A stretch of DNA of 64,000 bases from Edaphochlamys debaryana (Eukaryota; Chlorophyta; Chlorophyceae; Chlamydomonadales), in the NCBI GenBank assembly GCA_016858145.1, contig JAEHOE010000035.1:496001-560000 (forward strand). Direction: 5' to 3'. The notes beneath the pieces are model-generated. The model did not search any database, had not been told where the DNA came from, and saw only the letters and a list, made by a program, of their open reading frames with translations. The position numbers and the translations under genes are program-made. This document shows, one piece after another, positions 44,400-55,200 of this stretch (positions are counted from its first letter, which is position 1; the number at the start of each line of letters is the position of its first letter).

Positions 44400-46389
44400 C
44401 TACTCCTCCTTATCCCCTCCCTGCTGACCCTCCCCTCCTCCCTCAACGGCCCGCTGCTCCGCCAGCCACGCCTGCACGTCAGCCCGGTCCAATGAGGACC
44501 CTGCCGCCGCCGCCTCGGCCTTGGCCCAGTCCACGGGGCAGCCCTCCGCCACCATCCAGCGGAGGGTGTCCAGATCCACTCCCGAGTGTACGGCAGCCGC
44601 AAAGGCGTCATTGTGGTCGCCCGTGCCCTCGCCCCACGGCAGCCCCAGGCCCCGCAGCACCCGCAGCGTGCGGGCGTCCCCGTTGCCGGCTGCCACCACG
44701 TAGCAGGCACCGCCGTCTTCCTGGGGGTGAGGCGCGGTAGTGAGGGGATAAGGCAAGCGATGGGGAGCATGGGGTTGACGCGGCCTGGGTGGAAGGAAGC
44801 GGGCTGCAAATACTTGTAAGGTTGGCGCGAAGGCGCAGTGCCTGGACAACGCGGCTTGGCACCAACCCAGCAACCACATCCCTTGCCTCCCAGCCAGCCA
44901 CGGCCAACCCACCCCAGCCTCCCACCACCCACCGGCATGGGGCACCCCTCCTCCTGTAGCCAGTCCAGGGCCTCCTCGCTGCCCGACCGCGTAACAGCGA
45001 TCCAGGTCGCCGCATCAAACTCCATGCCCGCCGCCTCGCGCAGCAGCTGAAGCGCCCCCACGCAGCCCATCTCCGCCGCCGTGTTGAACTCCCACTCGTT
45101 GGCCTCGTCGATACCTTCAGCGTCGGGGTCGAGCACCACCTGCATGCGGGGGGCAGGTACAAGGGGTGGACGAGCAAGCAGGAACGGGTGGTGCATCGTT
45201 GAGCATGCTCCCTTGGGCGCAAGGCTCGTCGCACGGGCCAGTCCGAAGGTGGTGCGAGCATGGATTTGATGCAGCGAGCCCTGCTCCTCCTCACCTCCGC
45301 GCCATAGGTTTCCACCAGCCAGCGCAGGGCGGGAAGGCCTCGGGACCCGGCCGCAAGAGCGGCCGCCGCGGCCTGCGCCGGCTCGGCATGGTCCTCCCTC
45401 ACCAGCAGCTGAACCACGTCCAGGGAGGGGAAGCGGGAGGGCTCCACGTCAATGTCCCATACGTCCTCCATCACAGCCGCGTTGTCCACCAGCCAGCGAG
45501 CGACTTCGATGTGTGCAGCCCAGAAGCGGGCCTCGGGGGCGAGCATGTTGGGCGGGCAGCCCCAGGCCTTGAGCCACTCGAGGCGCTGCAGGGCCGTGTC
45601 GGGCGGCAGGCGCACGGCAAAGTTGGCAACGTTGGGGAGGACCAAGGGGAGGCTCTTGGCGAAGAGGAACTTGGCCTTGGCCTCCCAGTCGGGGGTGGGG
45701 CTGCCCACGGCGGCCGCGAAGGCCGCAGGCATGTGTTTGGCTGGCACGTTGGCCCACGCCTGAATGCTCTGTAGCACCGCTAGGTCGCAGCCTTCCGCCG
45801 CGCCCTGCAGCACGCGGTATCTGTCGGCCTCGCCCGGCTCCCCGGCCGGCTTTAAGGTCTCCGCCAGATCCGGGTGGCCGCCGGCGTAGGCTGCTTCAAC
45901 GGCCCGCCAGCTCCGCTCAGCCCCGTTGGCGAGGCACCACTGGCACACTGTCCAGTGGCCCCCCCTAGCGGCGGCGGGCAGGACCATGCCCCACCACCAC
46001 GCGTCCAGCCGCAGCATACTGGCGATGAGCGTGCAGCAGTCCAGAGCTCCCACGGCTGCAGCGGCCTCGAGCATAAAAGCATGAAGGGCGCAGCCGGCTG
46101 CCTGGATGGCGATCGTGAGGTTGGCCACATCTCCGCTTGACGCGACTAAGCGTACCAGCTTCTGCCGCTGCTCCAGGTTGAGGTTCCTGCAGGCCTCGGG
46201 AGCAAGCCAGTGCTCCGCAAAGGCAGAGCGGGGAACGGGCTGCGACAGCTGCACTTTGTGGATGTCGGCAAACTGCGCTGCGCTGGCTTTGTCTAGGAAC
46301 CGGAGCGTGCAAGCCACGACGTTGCCAGGGAGGAAGCTAGCCACACGGTCTGCTATCTCTGGTATCCAGACTGGGCCTTGCGAGGCCAT
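44400..46389 (-). CDS. Ankyrin-like repeat protein with F-box-like N-terminus
   Basis: Three exons (46389-45295, 45139-44933, 44720-44400) give 540 aa. The start is the first ATG in the frame (MASQGPVWIPEI); the track upstream has only a TTG. The first ~45 residues (IPEIADRVASFLPGN then TLRFLDKASAAQF) look like the F-box-like lead found in large algal ankyrin families. The rest is a set of degenerate ~30-residue helical repeats with signatures such as AARGGHWTVCQWCLANGA, AAYAGGHPDLAETL, LEWLKAWGCPP, EALDWLQEEGCPMP and AAGNGDARTLRVL. The pattern of A..G....L.WL...GCP is characteristic of these algal and giant-virus-like ankyrin proteins. Function is probably protein-protein interaction, and no partner can be deduced. 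The C-terminus ends in a short Gly/Glu-rich tail. No TGTAA was found nearby. Confidence 0.85.
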
Positions 46390-47169
46390 GCTCAACCGCG
46401 ATCAAGAAGTCAGAGTTACCTCGTCTTGACTGTCAGCGTCAACATGAGAAGCCCATGTTGAAGTTGTGCCGGCCTGGTACTCGACGCGGGCTCGTCCGAG
46501 TCGTCCCCGCGCAGGTTTCATTCAGGTTTCGTGTTCATGCGCATTCGCCTACCCGCATCGCCTGCAGCAACTCGCTAATCAGTTCAGTAGAGGGCCGCTT
46601 GAAGCCACCGGTCTGCCAGAGCCCCTCGCTCGCCACCTCAATCCGACCGGGTCACGGGGACTCGCCCCCGCTCGCCCCGTGCTTGGCCTCCTCGACTGTC
46701 AGGGCCCTCGTCTCGGCTCCACTGCACGGCCCATGCGTACTGAGCCTTTGCCCACAGAACGCCGGCGTGCCGGCAGCACTCCAACAGCGGAGCGGAACCA
46801 GTATTCAGGTATTTCAGGAGCAGGTTGGCCGAGGGAGGCCGCGCAACAGCACCGCTTACGCCGGCCGCACTCGTCCTCCCAGACCGCAAGTAGGGCCCAC
46901 CACTCCCTCCCACAGTTGGAGGCCCTGGAGCTTCCCCACGGCCCCAGCCGCCCTAGCGAGCAGCCTTGCACACAGCCTTTCAGTCACCCTCGCACGGAAG
47001 TCCACCTCAGCCAAGATGAGCGCTCTCTCAATGGTTATTAGGACGCGGGAATACGGCAACACGCACCGACCCCAGCAATACCAGGCTCACCACTTTAGCA
47101 CCGCACCTCATCCCCCCGCCTCGCTTCAGACCCTGCCTCTGTCATGCTGTCATGGCCCCCCCTTCCCTC
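46390..47169. other. Intergenic region between two minus-strand genes
   Basis: These 780 bp separate the stop codon of the LRR-KY gene from the start of the ankyrin-like gene on the same strand. They should contain the 3' UTR of the former and the promoter of the latter. Long frames are open across it on the plus strand, continuing into antisense of the neighbouring exon, but they resemble nothing known. Confidence 0.5.
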
Positions 47170-49222
47170 TCACGCGCCGCCCCCGCCGAAGGCCCCGAAC
47201 GCCATCTCCAAGGGGTTCGCCCCCTTGCTCCCCACACTCGACAGCGCCGGCACGGACCCACCGGCACGCCCCACCGGCGTCCCGCCCCTGCTACCCCCCG
47301 GCGCCAGCGGAGGCGTCCCCGCCCCTGCCGGCGCCCCACCCGCCAGAGGCGTCCCGCCGCGGCTTCCCACAGACGCCAGGGCCGGTGGCGTTCCCGCCCC
47401 CGCCGGAGCCCCAGCCCCCAGCGGCGTTCCGCTGCGGCTGCCAGAAGACACCAGGGCCGGAGGCGTCCCGGGGGGCCCAGTCGCCGCACCCCCCTGCGGC
47501 GTGCCCCCTCGGCTGCCCACGCTCGCCAGCGGCGGCCGTCCCCCGCTGGAGCTCCCTCCGCGAGCCAGGTCCGCAGCCCCGCCGCTGCCGTTGGCGGCGC
47601 TACCAGTCTGACTCAGCCGGCTGTTGCGGGCAGCAAACGACCCGCCCCCCGCCTGGAGGATCCCCGGCGAGGGCGGCGGCTGGGCGTCCCCCGTGCCGCT
47701 GGCCCGGTTGCTCCGGGCCCCCCCGACGTCCCCATTGCCGCTCGCCCTCGCGCCACGGCTGCCCTCGCCCGTGCCGCTTGCGCGGGCTCCGTTGGCGAGG
47801 GCCGGCGCGGGGCCGTCCCCGTTGGCTGCGGGCGGCGGCGCTTCGCCACCGTCCCCGCCCTGCCCCTGCTCGCCGCCCTCGCCTGCCTCCCCCCCGCCCT
47901 CCTCGTCCGGTGCGTCCAGGTCTCCGTCATCCCCCTCGCCGCTCTCGAAGTCGCCACCGTCCTGGGGTGGGTGGGGGGAGGGGAGGTACACCGTAGTAAC
48001 GTGAGCGTGGGATCCCAGGGCATGGGTTGAAGGGGTGGGGCAGCGTAGGCAGTCTCGGGCAAACCTAGACGCACTGAGCGCGGAAGTCCGAATCCAATAA
48101 ACGCGGGGCCAATATCCCTACATCCCATGGGCTCTACCATTCTGCCCCCCACCTCCCCGCCCCAACCCTCCCCACCTCCGAGTCTGTGTACTCGTAGAAG
48201 CCCGAGGGAAGCACCCCCATGTAGGCGGCCAGCTCGTTGAAGGTGAAGGTGCCCAGCTTGGTGGAGTCGATCTGGGTGAGGGTGGGGGGAGGGGGGGGAG
48301 TAAGGGGGGGGGGGAGAGGGGGGAGCAGGACACTGCAGAACACCAGTGCGGTCGGGGGGCGAGGAGGGGAGGGCTAGAGCGGTGTACGGGGGGAGGGGGG
48401 AGGGAAGTTGGGAGAGCGGACCACCCAGCAAACGAAGAATCCTCCCTTGCTATCAACATCGAGCACACCCGAGCACAAACCGGAGCACACACGGACACCT
48501 TGGCCGGCTGCACGCGAGCAGCCCTGCACCACAGCACCCGCCCACACGCTGCTGTCGCAACGCACGCACCTGCAGGAAGATGTCGATGAACTTGTCGAAG
48601 GTGCCGTCGTTCTGTCGGATGCGCGGCGGGCACTTGAGGATGTCGGCGTGCTGGCGGTTGCGGCGGAAGGCGGCCAGGATCTCGCGCCGGCACACGCAGC
48701 CGTCCACGTTCTGAGGTCGGGGTGGGGGAGGGAGCCAAGGGGGGGAGAAGGGGAGGGCGGGAGGAGGGTGAGGAGAGGGGAGAGAGCCAAGGGAGGGAGC
48801 CAAGGGGGGGAGGGAGGAGAGTGAGGAGAGGGGCGAGACGCACTGGAAGGCCCTGGGGTCACAGACATGGTCGTGCCAACGCGTTGCCGCTCTGCCTCCT
48901 CCCTTGCCCTCCCAGATCTTCTCGCGCCCTCTTACCTCCCTGCCATCCAAGTCCTTGCTCGCAACCCCTCTCCCTACCCCCCCAAACACACGCAAACGTC
49001 AGCCCTTTCCAGCCAGGGCCTCGCTCTTTTCTGCTTTGCGTTTGCTTTACTTGCTACTGCTACTGCTACTACAGGGTCAGGATCACAACCCCTCCACCCC
49101 CCCACCTTGTCCATGGCCCTGAAGATCTCCCGCGCAAAGTGCCCCGCCGGATCGTCGTCCATGACCTCGGGCACCTCCACGGGCACGGGGGTGTAGACCA
49201 TGTGCTGGGACTGGGGCAGGAT
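47170..49222 (-). other. EF-hand pair and GSRGGTP tail (exons 20-23)
   Basis: Across exons 20-21 the sequence FRAMDKNVDGCVCRREIL forms a canonical EF loop (D969, N971, D973, G974, E980). Exon 22 carries a second loop, IDSTKLGTFTFNELAAY, with Leu at the fifth loop position, so it probably binds calcium poorly. Exon 23 (264 codons with stop) begins acidic (DGGDFESGEGDDGDLD). It ends in at least five Ser-Gly-Ser-Arg/Lys-Gly-x-x-Pro units within a Gly/Ala/Pro-rich disordered tail. Confidence 0.85.
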
Positions 49223-52200
49223 CTGGGGGGGGGAGGGGAAGGGGAGGGTGTGTGGGGAGGGTGTGTGGGGAGGGTGTGTGGGGAGGGTGTGTGGGGAGGG
49301 CGTGTGGCGAGGGGGTGTGGGGGTTGAGAAGGGGTGCTGTAAGGGGGGGGAAGACGGCACTCTCTCGACGCCCCAGCTGCCCTGCGAGCATGCACGGCTG
49401 GTTCCTTTCCCCCCTCTGCCATCTATACACACACGCAGCTCCTCAGTCCTCACCCGTATCTGCACCAGCGGCACCCAGGCGCAGCTCTCCAGCGCTGAGT
49501 TGTGCACGTAGGCCACCAGCGTGCAGGCGGAGGCGCGAGGGACCTGGGGGGCGGAGGGGGGTGCGGGGAGGGAGGTGTGGTTCGCGCCGTGTGCGGGGGA
49601 GAGGCGCATGGGGGTTGCATGCAGGGTAGGGGCGGTCGGGTGTTGGCCACTGAAGCAAGCAGCCACGTATGCCCCTGCAGGCTGCTAGAGGTGTACCGAC
49701 CCTATGCACACCGGAACCGGGTTTGCTTGGTGCCTCTTCCCCGCGGCCTGTCTGCTCACGACTGCACTGATCCTTATCACGCGCCGACCCTACGCATCCT
49801 AAACACACACACCTGCCCCCACCTGGAGGCTGGTGCTGAATGCGGTTTTCTCCTCATCCACCGCTTGCAGCTCGATGGGCTTGGGGGGAGGAGAGGAGGA
49901 GGGGGAAGGGGAGTTCAAGGGCCCTGACAGCAGAGGGAGCCCACGCCCCATCCGCAACTGCTACCCCAGCCTACACTCACTCCACCCCCCGCCTTACCCC
50001 CCCTTCTCTCCAGTGCTCCGAAAATCAGCCCCCAGACTCCCCCCGCCTATCCCCCCCACCCCCCCACCTGGTCCAGCCCCTCCGCCATGAGCCCCACGCG
50101 CGAGGCCATGCCCCCCGGCAGCACCACATTGAAGAACTCGGCACGGTCGGCCTGGGGGGGGGGGGGTAAGGGGGGTAGGGGGGTGAGGGAGAGGGGGCCG
50201 GGTTGAGGTTTGAGGGGGGGAACGGGTGCATGGCGGGCTGGCGGCGTGGCCAGCACTCGGCACGGTCGGCCTGGGGGGGCGGGGGTGGGAAGGGGTAGGG
50301 AGACGGAGGGGCAGTGTGGAGGGTTGGAAGGTATGAGCTTTGGGCGGTGGCCGGTCGGATGCGGAATTGGTGCGGTGGGGGTGTATGTCGGAAGGATCAC
50401 CACAGGCTTGGTGAGAGATTTGCCACACAGCCCTGTGGCCCACGGCCCCGCAAGGGAGTCTACGGCTGATGCCCTTGTCCGTGTAACACCACCACACCAC
50501 CAGCCCACCACCACAACCTGGGCGGTAGAGTCGGTACGGTAGCGTCAGCGCACCACACCCGGCTAGCCCCTCACCTCTAGCGGGTGGTTGGGCGGCGGCG
50601 ACACCAGCTGGCAGCCCGCGTCCGTGAAGTAGTCCGAGGCGTACGGCAGGGGCGTACGGAGTACGGCAGGCGAGTGCAGTATGCCGTCCTCGGAGAAGTC
50701 GTGCGGCAGGATCGGGGGAAGGACCACCTGAGGGGGTGAGGGGGGGAGGAGGGGGGGGCATTGGGTTGATATGCTGCTGCTGCTCATGAGTGTGACCTGC
50801 CCGCCATGCCATGTCCTTCACGCCCCCCGTCCTGGGCTCTCCCCGCCTCCTGCCCCGCCCATCCGCCCACTGATCCTGTCACACACAGTGCCAGCCGCCC
50901 CCCCCCCGCCCGCCCCACCTTGACCCGCATCATGAGTTGCTCGTCCACCACCCGCAGCCGCAGCCCGGGCCCAGGCAGGCCCTGCAGGGGCACCAGCAGG
51001 CCCCCCGTGGGCCCCGCGCCGTACGCCTCGCGGATGTGGGCCACCTCCACCTGAGGAGGGGAGGTACAGAGGAGGCGTTAGAGAGCGCGTGACAAACGCT
51101 CGTACCATCCTTCTTGCTGGGTTGCAGTGTTACCATCCTTCCCCACCCTGCCCCGAACCTTTCCCCCTCCCCTCGCACCTCCTACCGCAACCACTCCGCC
51201 CCCCACCCACGCACCTCGTACTCCCCCGGCCCCGGCAGGCTGGTCCACATCTGGTGCACGTGCGCCAGGTGGCTGTCGGCCCCGAACCGCACCTCCACCT
51301 GGCCCCGCTTGCCGGCAACCACCTGGGGGGTGGCATGGGGAGGGGGTAAGAGGGGGAGAGGAGGGGGGGAGTTACGGGGGTGGAATGAGAGATGCTATGG
51401 CCGACGGGCGGGGCGAGCCGCTACAGCGTTCCGTCTACCCCTGGACCCACCACCCACCACCCCGCAGGTGCTGCCCAGCTCCCGCCCACCGCTTCCAGCG
51501 CAGCCCCAGCACCCCCGCTCCTCCCAAGCCCCATCCTTCTCTCCTTGGCCCTCTAACTTGTCGATGACCACCCCCCACGCCCCAGCCTTTCACCCACGCC
51601 TTTTTCCCCTTTCCCAACACGCCCCCGACCTGCTGGAAGGCGTACGCGGGCACCCCCGGCTCCCGCGGCGGCCACTCCGCCACCACCCGCCGGCTCCTCG
51701 CCTCCCGCAGCCGCAGGGCCACGTGCGTGCCCTTGGCGCGGGGGGCGGCCAGGGAGAAGGCGAAGGCGGGCAGCACGCAGCCCTCGCTGTGGGGGGGAGG
51801 GGGAATGGGGGAAGGGGGAGGGGCTCAGCACACACAAGCTCTACGCAGCACCGGCCAGGGGGGCACCAGCGAGCACCGCATGGGCCGAGGGGAGAGCAGG
51901 GGCGGAGGCAATTCTTTCCCTGCCTTCTTCCCCCCCCCTCCCCCCTCAAGCACCCCTCCCTCCACAGTCAGCAGACACCGCAGCGCCGGCCTGATCCCCA
52001 AACTTCACCCCCCTCTCCCCCCTCCCCAACACAGCGCCCCCCCCACCGTATGGGCTTGAGCGTGTTGACCGCCGCCAGATGGTGGTCACCCAGCTGGCAG
52101 CCCACCGCGAAGAATGCCGTACTGGCGTACGGCAGCTGCCACCACACCTCCTGCGCCAGGGGCTCGGGCAGGAGCTGCCAGGCGGCCTCAAGCGGCCAGT

Positions 52201-55200
52201 AGCTGGGGGGGGTGGAGAGGGGGAGGGGGGGAGGGGGGGAGAGGGAGAGAGGGAGAGGGGGAGGGGGAGAGGGGGTAAGAGTCAGACCGGGCCGTTTGTA
52301 ACAGTAAAGGATAGAAACCATGCGAGCGTCCGTCTGCAAGCACCCCCCTCCCACCCCGCTTTCCTGCATTCCACTCCACGCCTCACTCCTCCTTCCACCG
52401 CCCCCGCTCCCCATCACTTCCCCTCCCCCTCCCCCACCCCCTTTCCCCCACCGCACACCTGTATATGAATGCGTCCGGCGGCACGTAGAAGGGGTAGTGC
52501 CCCCCCGCCAGCGCCGCCGCCGTGGGGTCCACCAGGCGCCAGCGGCCGTTCACCTTGACGCCCGCCCAGCAGTGGTTGTGGGCCAGGACCCGCTCGCCGG
52601 GGGGCAGCGCGGCGTGCTTCCAGTAGCCTGGGGGTGGGTGAGGGGTGGGGGATGGGGTGGGGGGTTTAGGTAGGAGGGATGACATAGGGAGGCGATGCGG
52701 CTTCTCGACAGAGATGATCGGTGGCAATCCATCTTGAGCCCCCTCTTGCCAGCTCAGGTCCCCCGTCAACCGCCAACCCACCCGGTTGGGCACTCCTCTC
52801 CCGGCCTGGCCCTCCCACCCCTCCATAAGCGCACACGCATACACCAACGCGCAACACGCCTCCCTCTCCCCGATTGGCCCTCCCACTCCTCTCCCCACCC
52901 CCCTTACCCAACCCCGTCCACACCCACCTGGTATGGGCACCGCCTCCAGCCCCCACCCTCACCCCTACTCCAGAGAGGCCAAGGTATTCCTGCCCTCATC
53001 CTAACCTCTACCCCCCAACCCCTCTCTACCGGCACCCACCCGGAATGGGCACCGCCTCCAGCTCGCACGCGCGGCACAGCAGTGCGAACAGCCTCGCCAC
53101 CCGCTCCGCCCAGGTGCCGTTGGGCGGGGGCGGGGGCACGTAGGGGGCCTGGGGGGCGCCGGCGATGGGCGGCGGCGGGGGCGGCGAGGGGGGCGCCGAG
53201 GGGTCCCCCAGGAGGACCCGCTCGATCGCCACAGCCTGTGGTGGTGGGGGGAGGGGGAGAGGGGGGGGGAGGGGGGCATTACCACAGATTCAGGATTTGG
53301 GGGGGGGGGGTAAAGAGGGGAGGGGAGGGGGTGGTGAGAGGAGGACCTTACTGAGAGAATCTCGCTGGGCAGTCGAAGGCCCCGCCCCGTCCTTATCTCA
53401 CGGTCCGTGTTGCCACCACACAGTTACGGAGCGGGCCCTCTTGCCCTCCCCCATCTCCACCCCACCCGGCCCCAGAGCCAGCGCAGGCGCCGTACCTGCG
53501 GCGTGCGGCCGAACAGCGGTTGGTCCACGTCCCACGTGGTCGCGAGTTTTGCCGTACTCGCCACGTGGTGTACGACCCAGCGCCAGCACACGCGCGCGCG
53601 CTGCAGCTGCGCCGCGCCGCCGCCCCCGCCCGCCCCGCCCGACTGTGTACCGCCGCCCACGCTCCGCCCGCCGCCCGACGCAGACGCGGCGGCGGCGCCC
53701 ACCACCGCCGCCGTAACCGACACGGGGCGCGGGGGGGCGCACACGGAGGCCAGCTGGTCCGCCAGTGAGACCAGGGAGCCGCCGGGCGCCAGGACGGACT
53801 CGGGGCGGACGGAGGCTGCCCATGCGTCCAGTCTGACCAGGGCGGAGCGGTCGGTGCCGTCGGCCGCCGCCTCCTCCTCCGCCTGGGAGGCCACCAGGCC
53901 TGGGGGCGGGCGGGAGAGATAGAGAGGGAAGGGAGAGGGGGTAAGGGAGAGGTGCTTGTCAAGGGCTACTCGCCCGTGTGCGAGAGAGGGCTGAGGACCG
54001 TCCTTGTTTACTAGTGTCTGGGGGGATGTACCGCAGCCATACCATACGGTAGCGTACCGTACAATCCCAGCCCGCAGCGACGGAGCGTCAGTGGGTGTCC
54101 GCAGAGGATCGCCGGCCCAGGCCTGCACCCACGTGCTCCCGCCCGCACCTGCCGCCAGCGGGGGTATGGCCCCCCCTCCGTCGTCCAGCTCTCCGTTGGG
54201 GAAGTACTTGCGGCGGATGAGGCGGAGGCCCTCGGCGTCGGCGCCGTGCATGTTGGCGGCCAGGACCTGGGGGGGAGGGGGTTGGGAAGGGGTTTGCGCC
54301 GGTTCATGCCTGGAACGTGCCATGGCGCTCTGTGAGGCCCCCTGTTAGGCATCATCCGAACCCCCCCTGTCAGCGCCCCTTCCCCGTGTCCTGAGTCCCC
54401 TTGACTGGTGTTCCCTCCTGCGGTAAATCTTGTCCGCCCTGCCCCCCGGTCAGGCGCCCCTCCCCATCCTCAATTCCTCCGTCCCCTACCTTCCCTCCCC
54501 CCTCTTCCCCCCCCACCTTCTCCTTGGCCTCCACCGCCACTCCGTCCAGCAGCACCACCTGGGGCAGCAGGTGCACCACGTGCAGCCGCAGGGACATGGC
54601 CTGGAGGGGGGGGAGGGGGCGGGGGAGGGGAGTAGGTGGATGTGGATTGCGCTTTGTGATTGTGTGATGGCAGGGGCAAGCCGTCTCTCGCGTCTCCCCT
54701 GCCCTAGCCCCAGCTGCCTCCAAGAGACCCAACCCCCTCTTCCCCTCGTGCCCTCCCTCCCCCACCCCCATCCCCCCACCAGCCCCTCACCCTGTCCAGC
54801 GGGTTCCCCCGCACGTCCAGTGTCCCCAGCAGCGAGGCGTCCCGCACCGCCGCCAGCTCCTCCAGCCGCCCCAGCGCGTTGCAGGACACGTCAAGGGTGC
54901 GGAGGGCGCAGAGAGACTCGGTGCCGCGGAGCTGGGCCAGGCGGTTGTGGGAGGCCACCAGGACCTGACAGGGGGGGGGAGGGGGGGAGCACGGGTGTGA
55001 GGGGGCAGGAGGGATGGGTGCGGATCTGCTCGATGGCCGGGCTTCCCCAGCCTCTCTAGCGCACGAGCGCCCAGGCGGCCTCACTCCATCTACGCCGTCC
55101 TTGAGCGCTGGTCGGTCTCCCCTCGTGCTTCCCTTCCCCCACACAGCACCCCCACAACCTCCTGCCCTCCACCGCCCGCCCCCCCACCTGCAGCTGCGGC

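Noticed and set aside
46455..47996. 513-codon plus-strand frame
   Set aside because: It spans intergenic DNA and the antisense of the low-complexity last exon of the LRR-KY gene, with no motif of its own.
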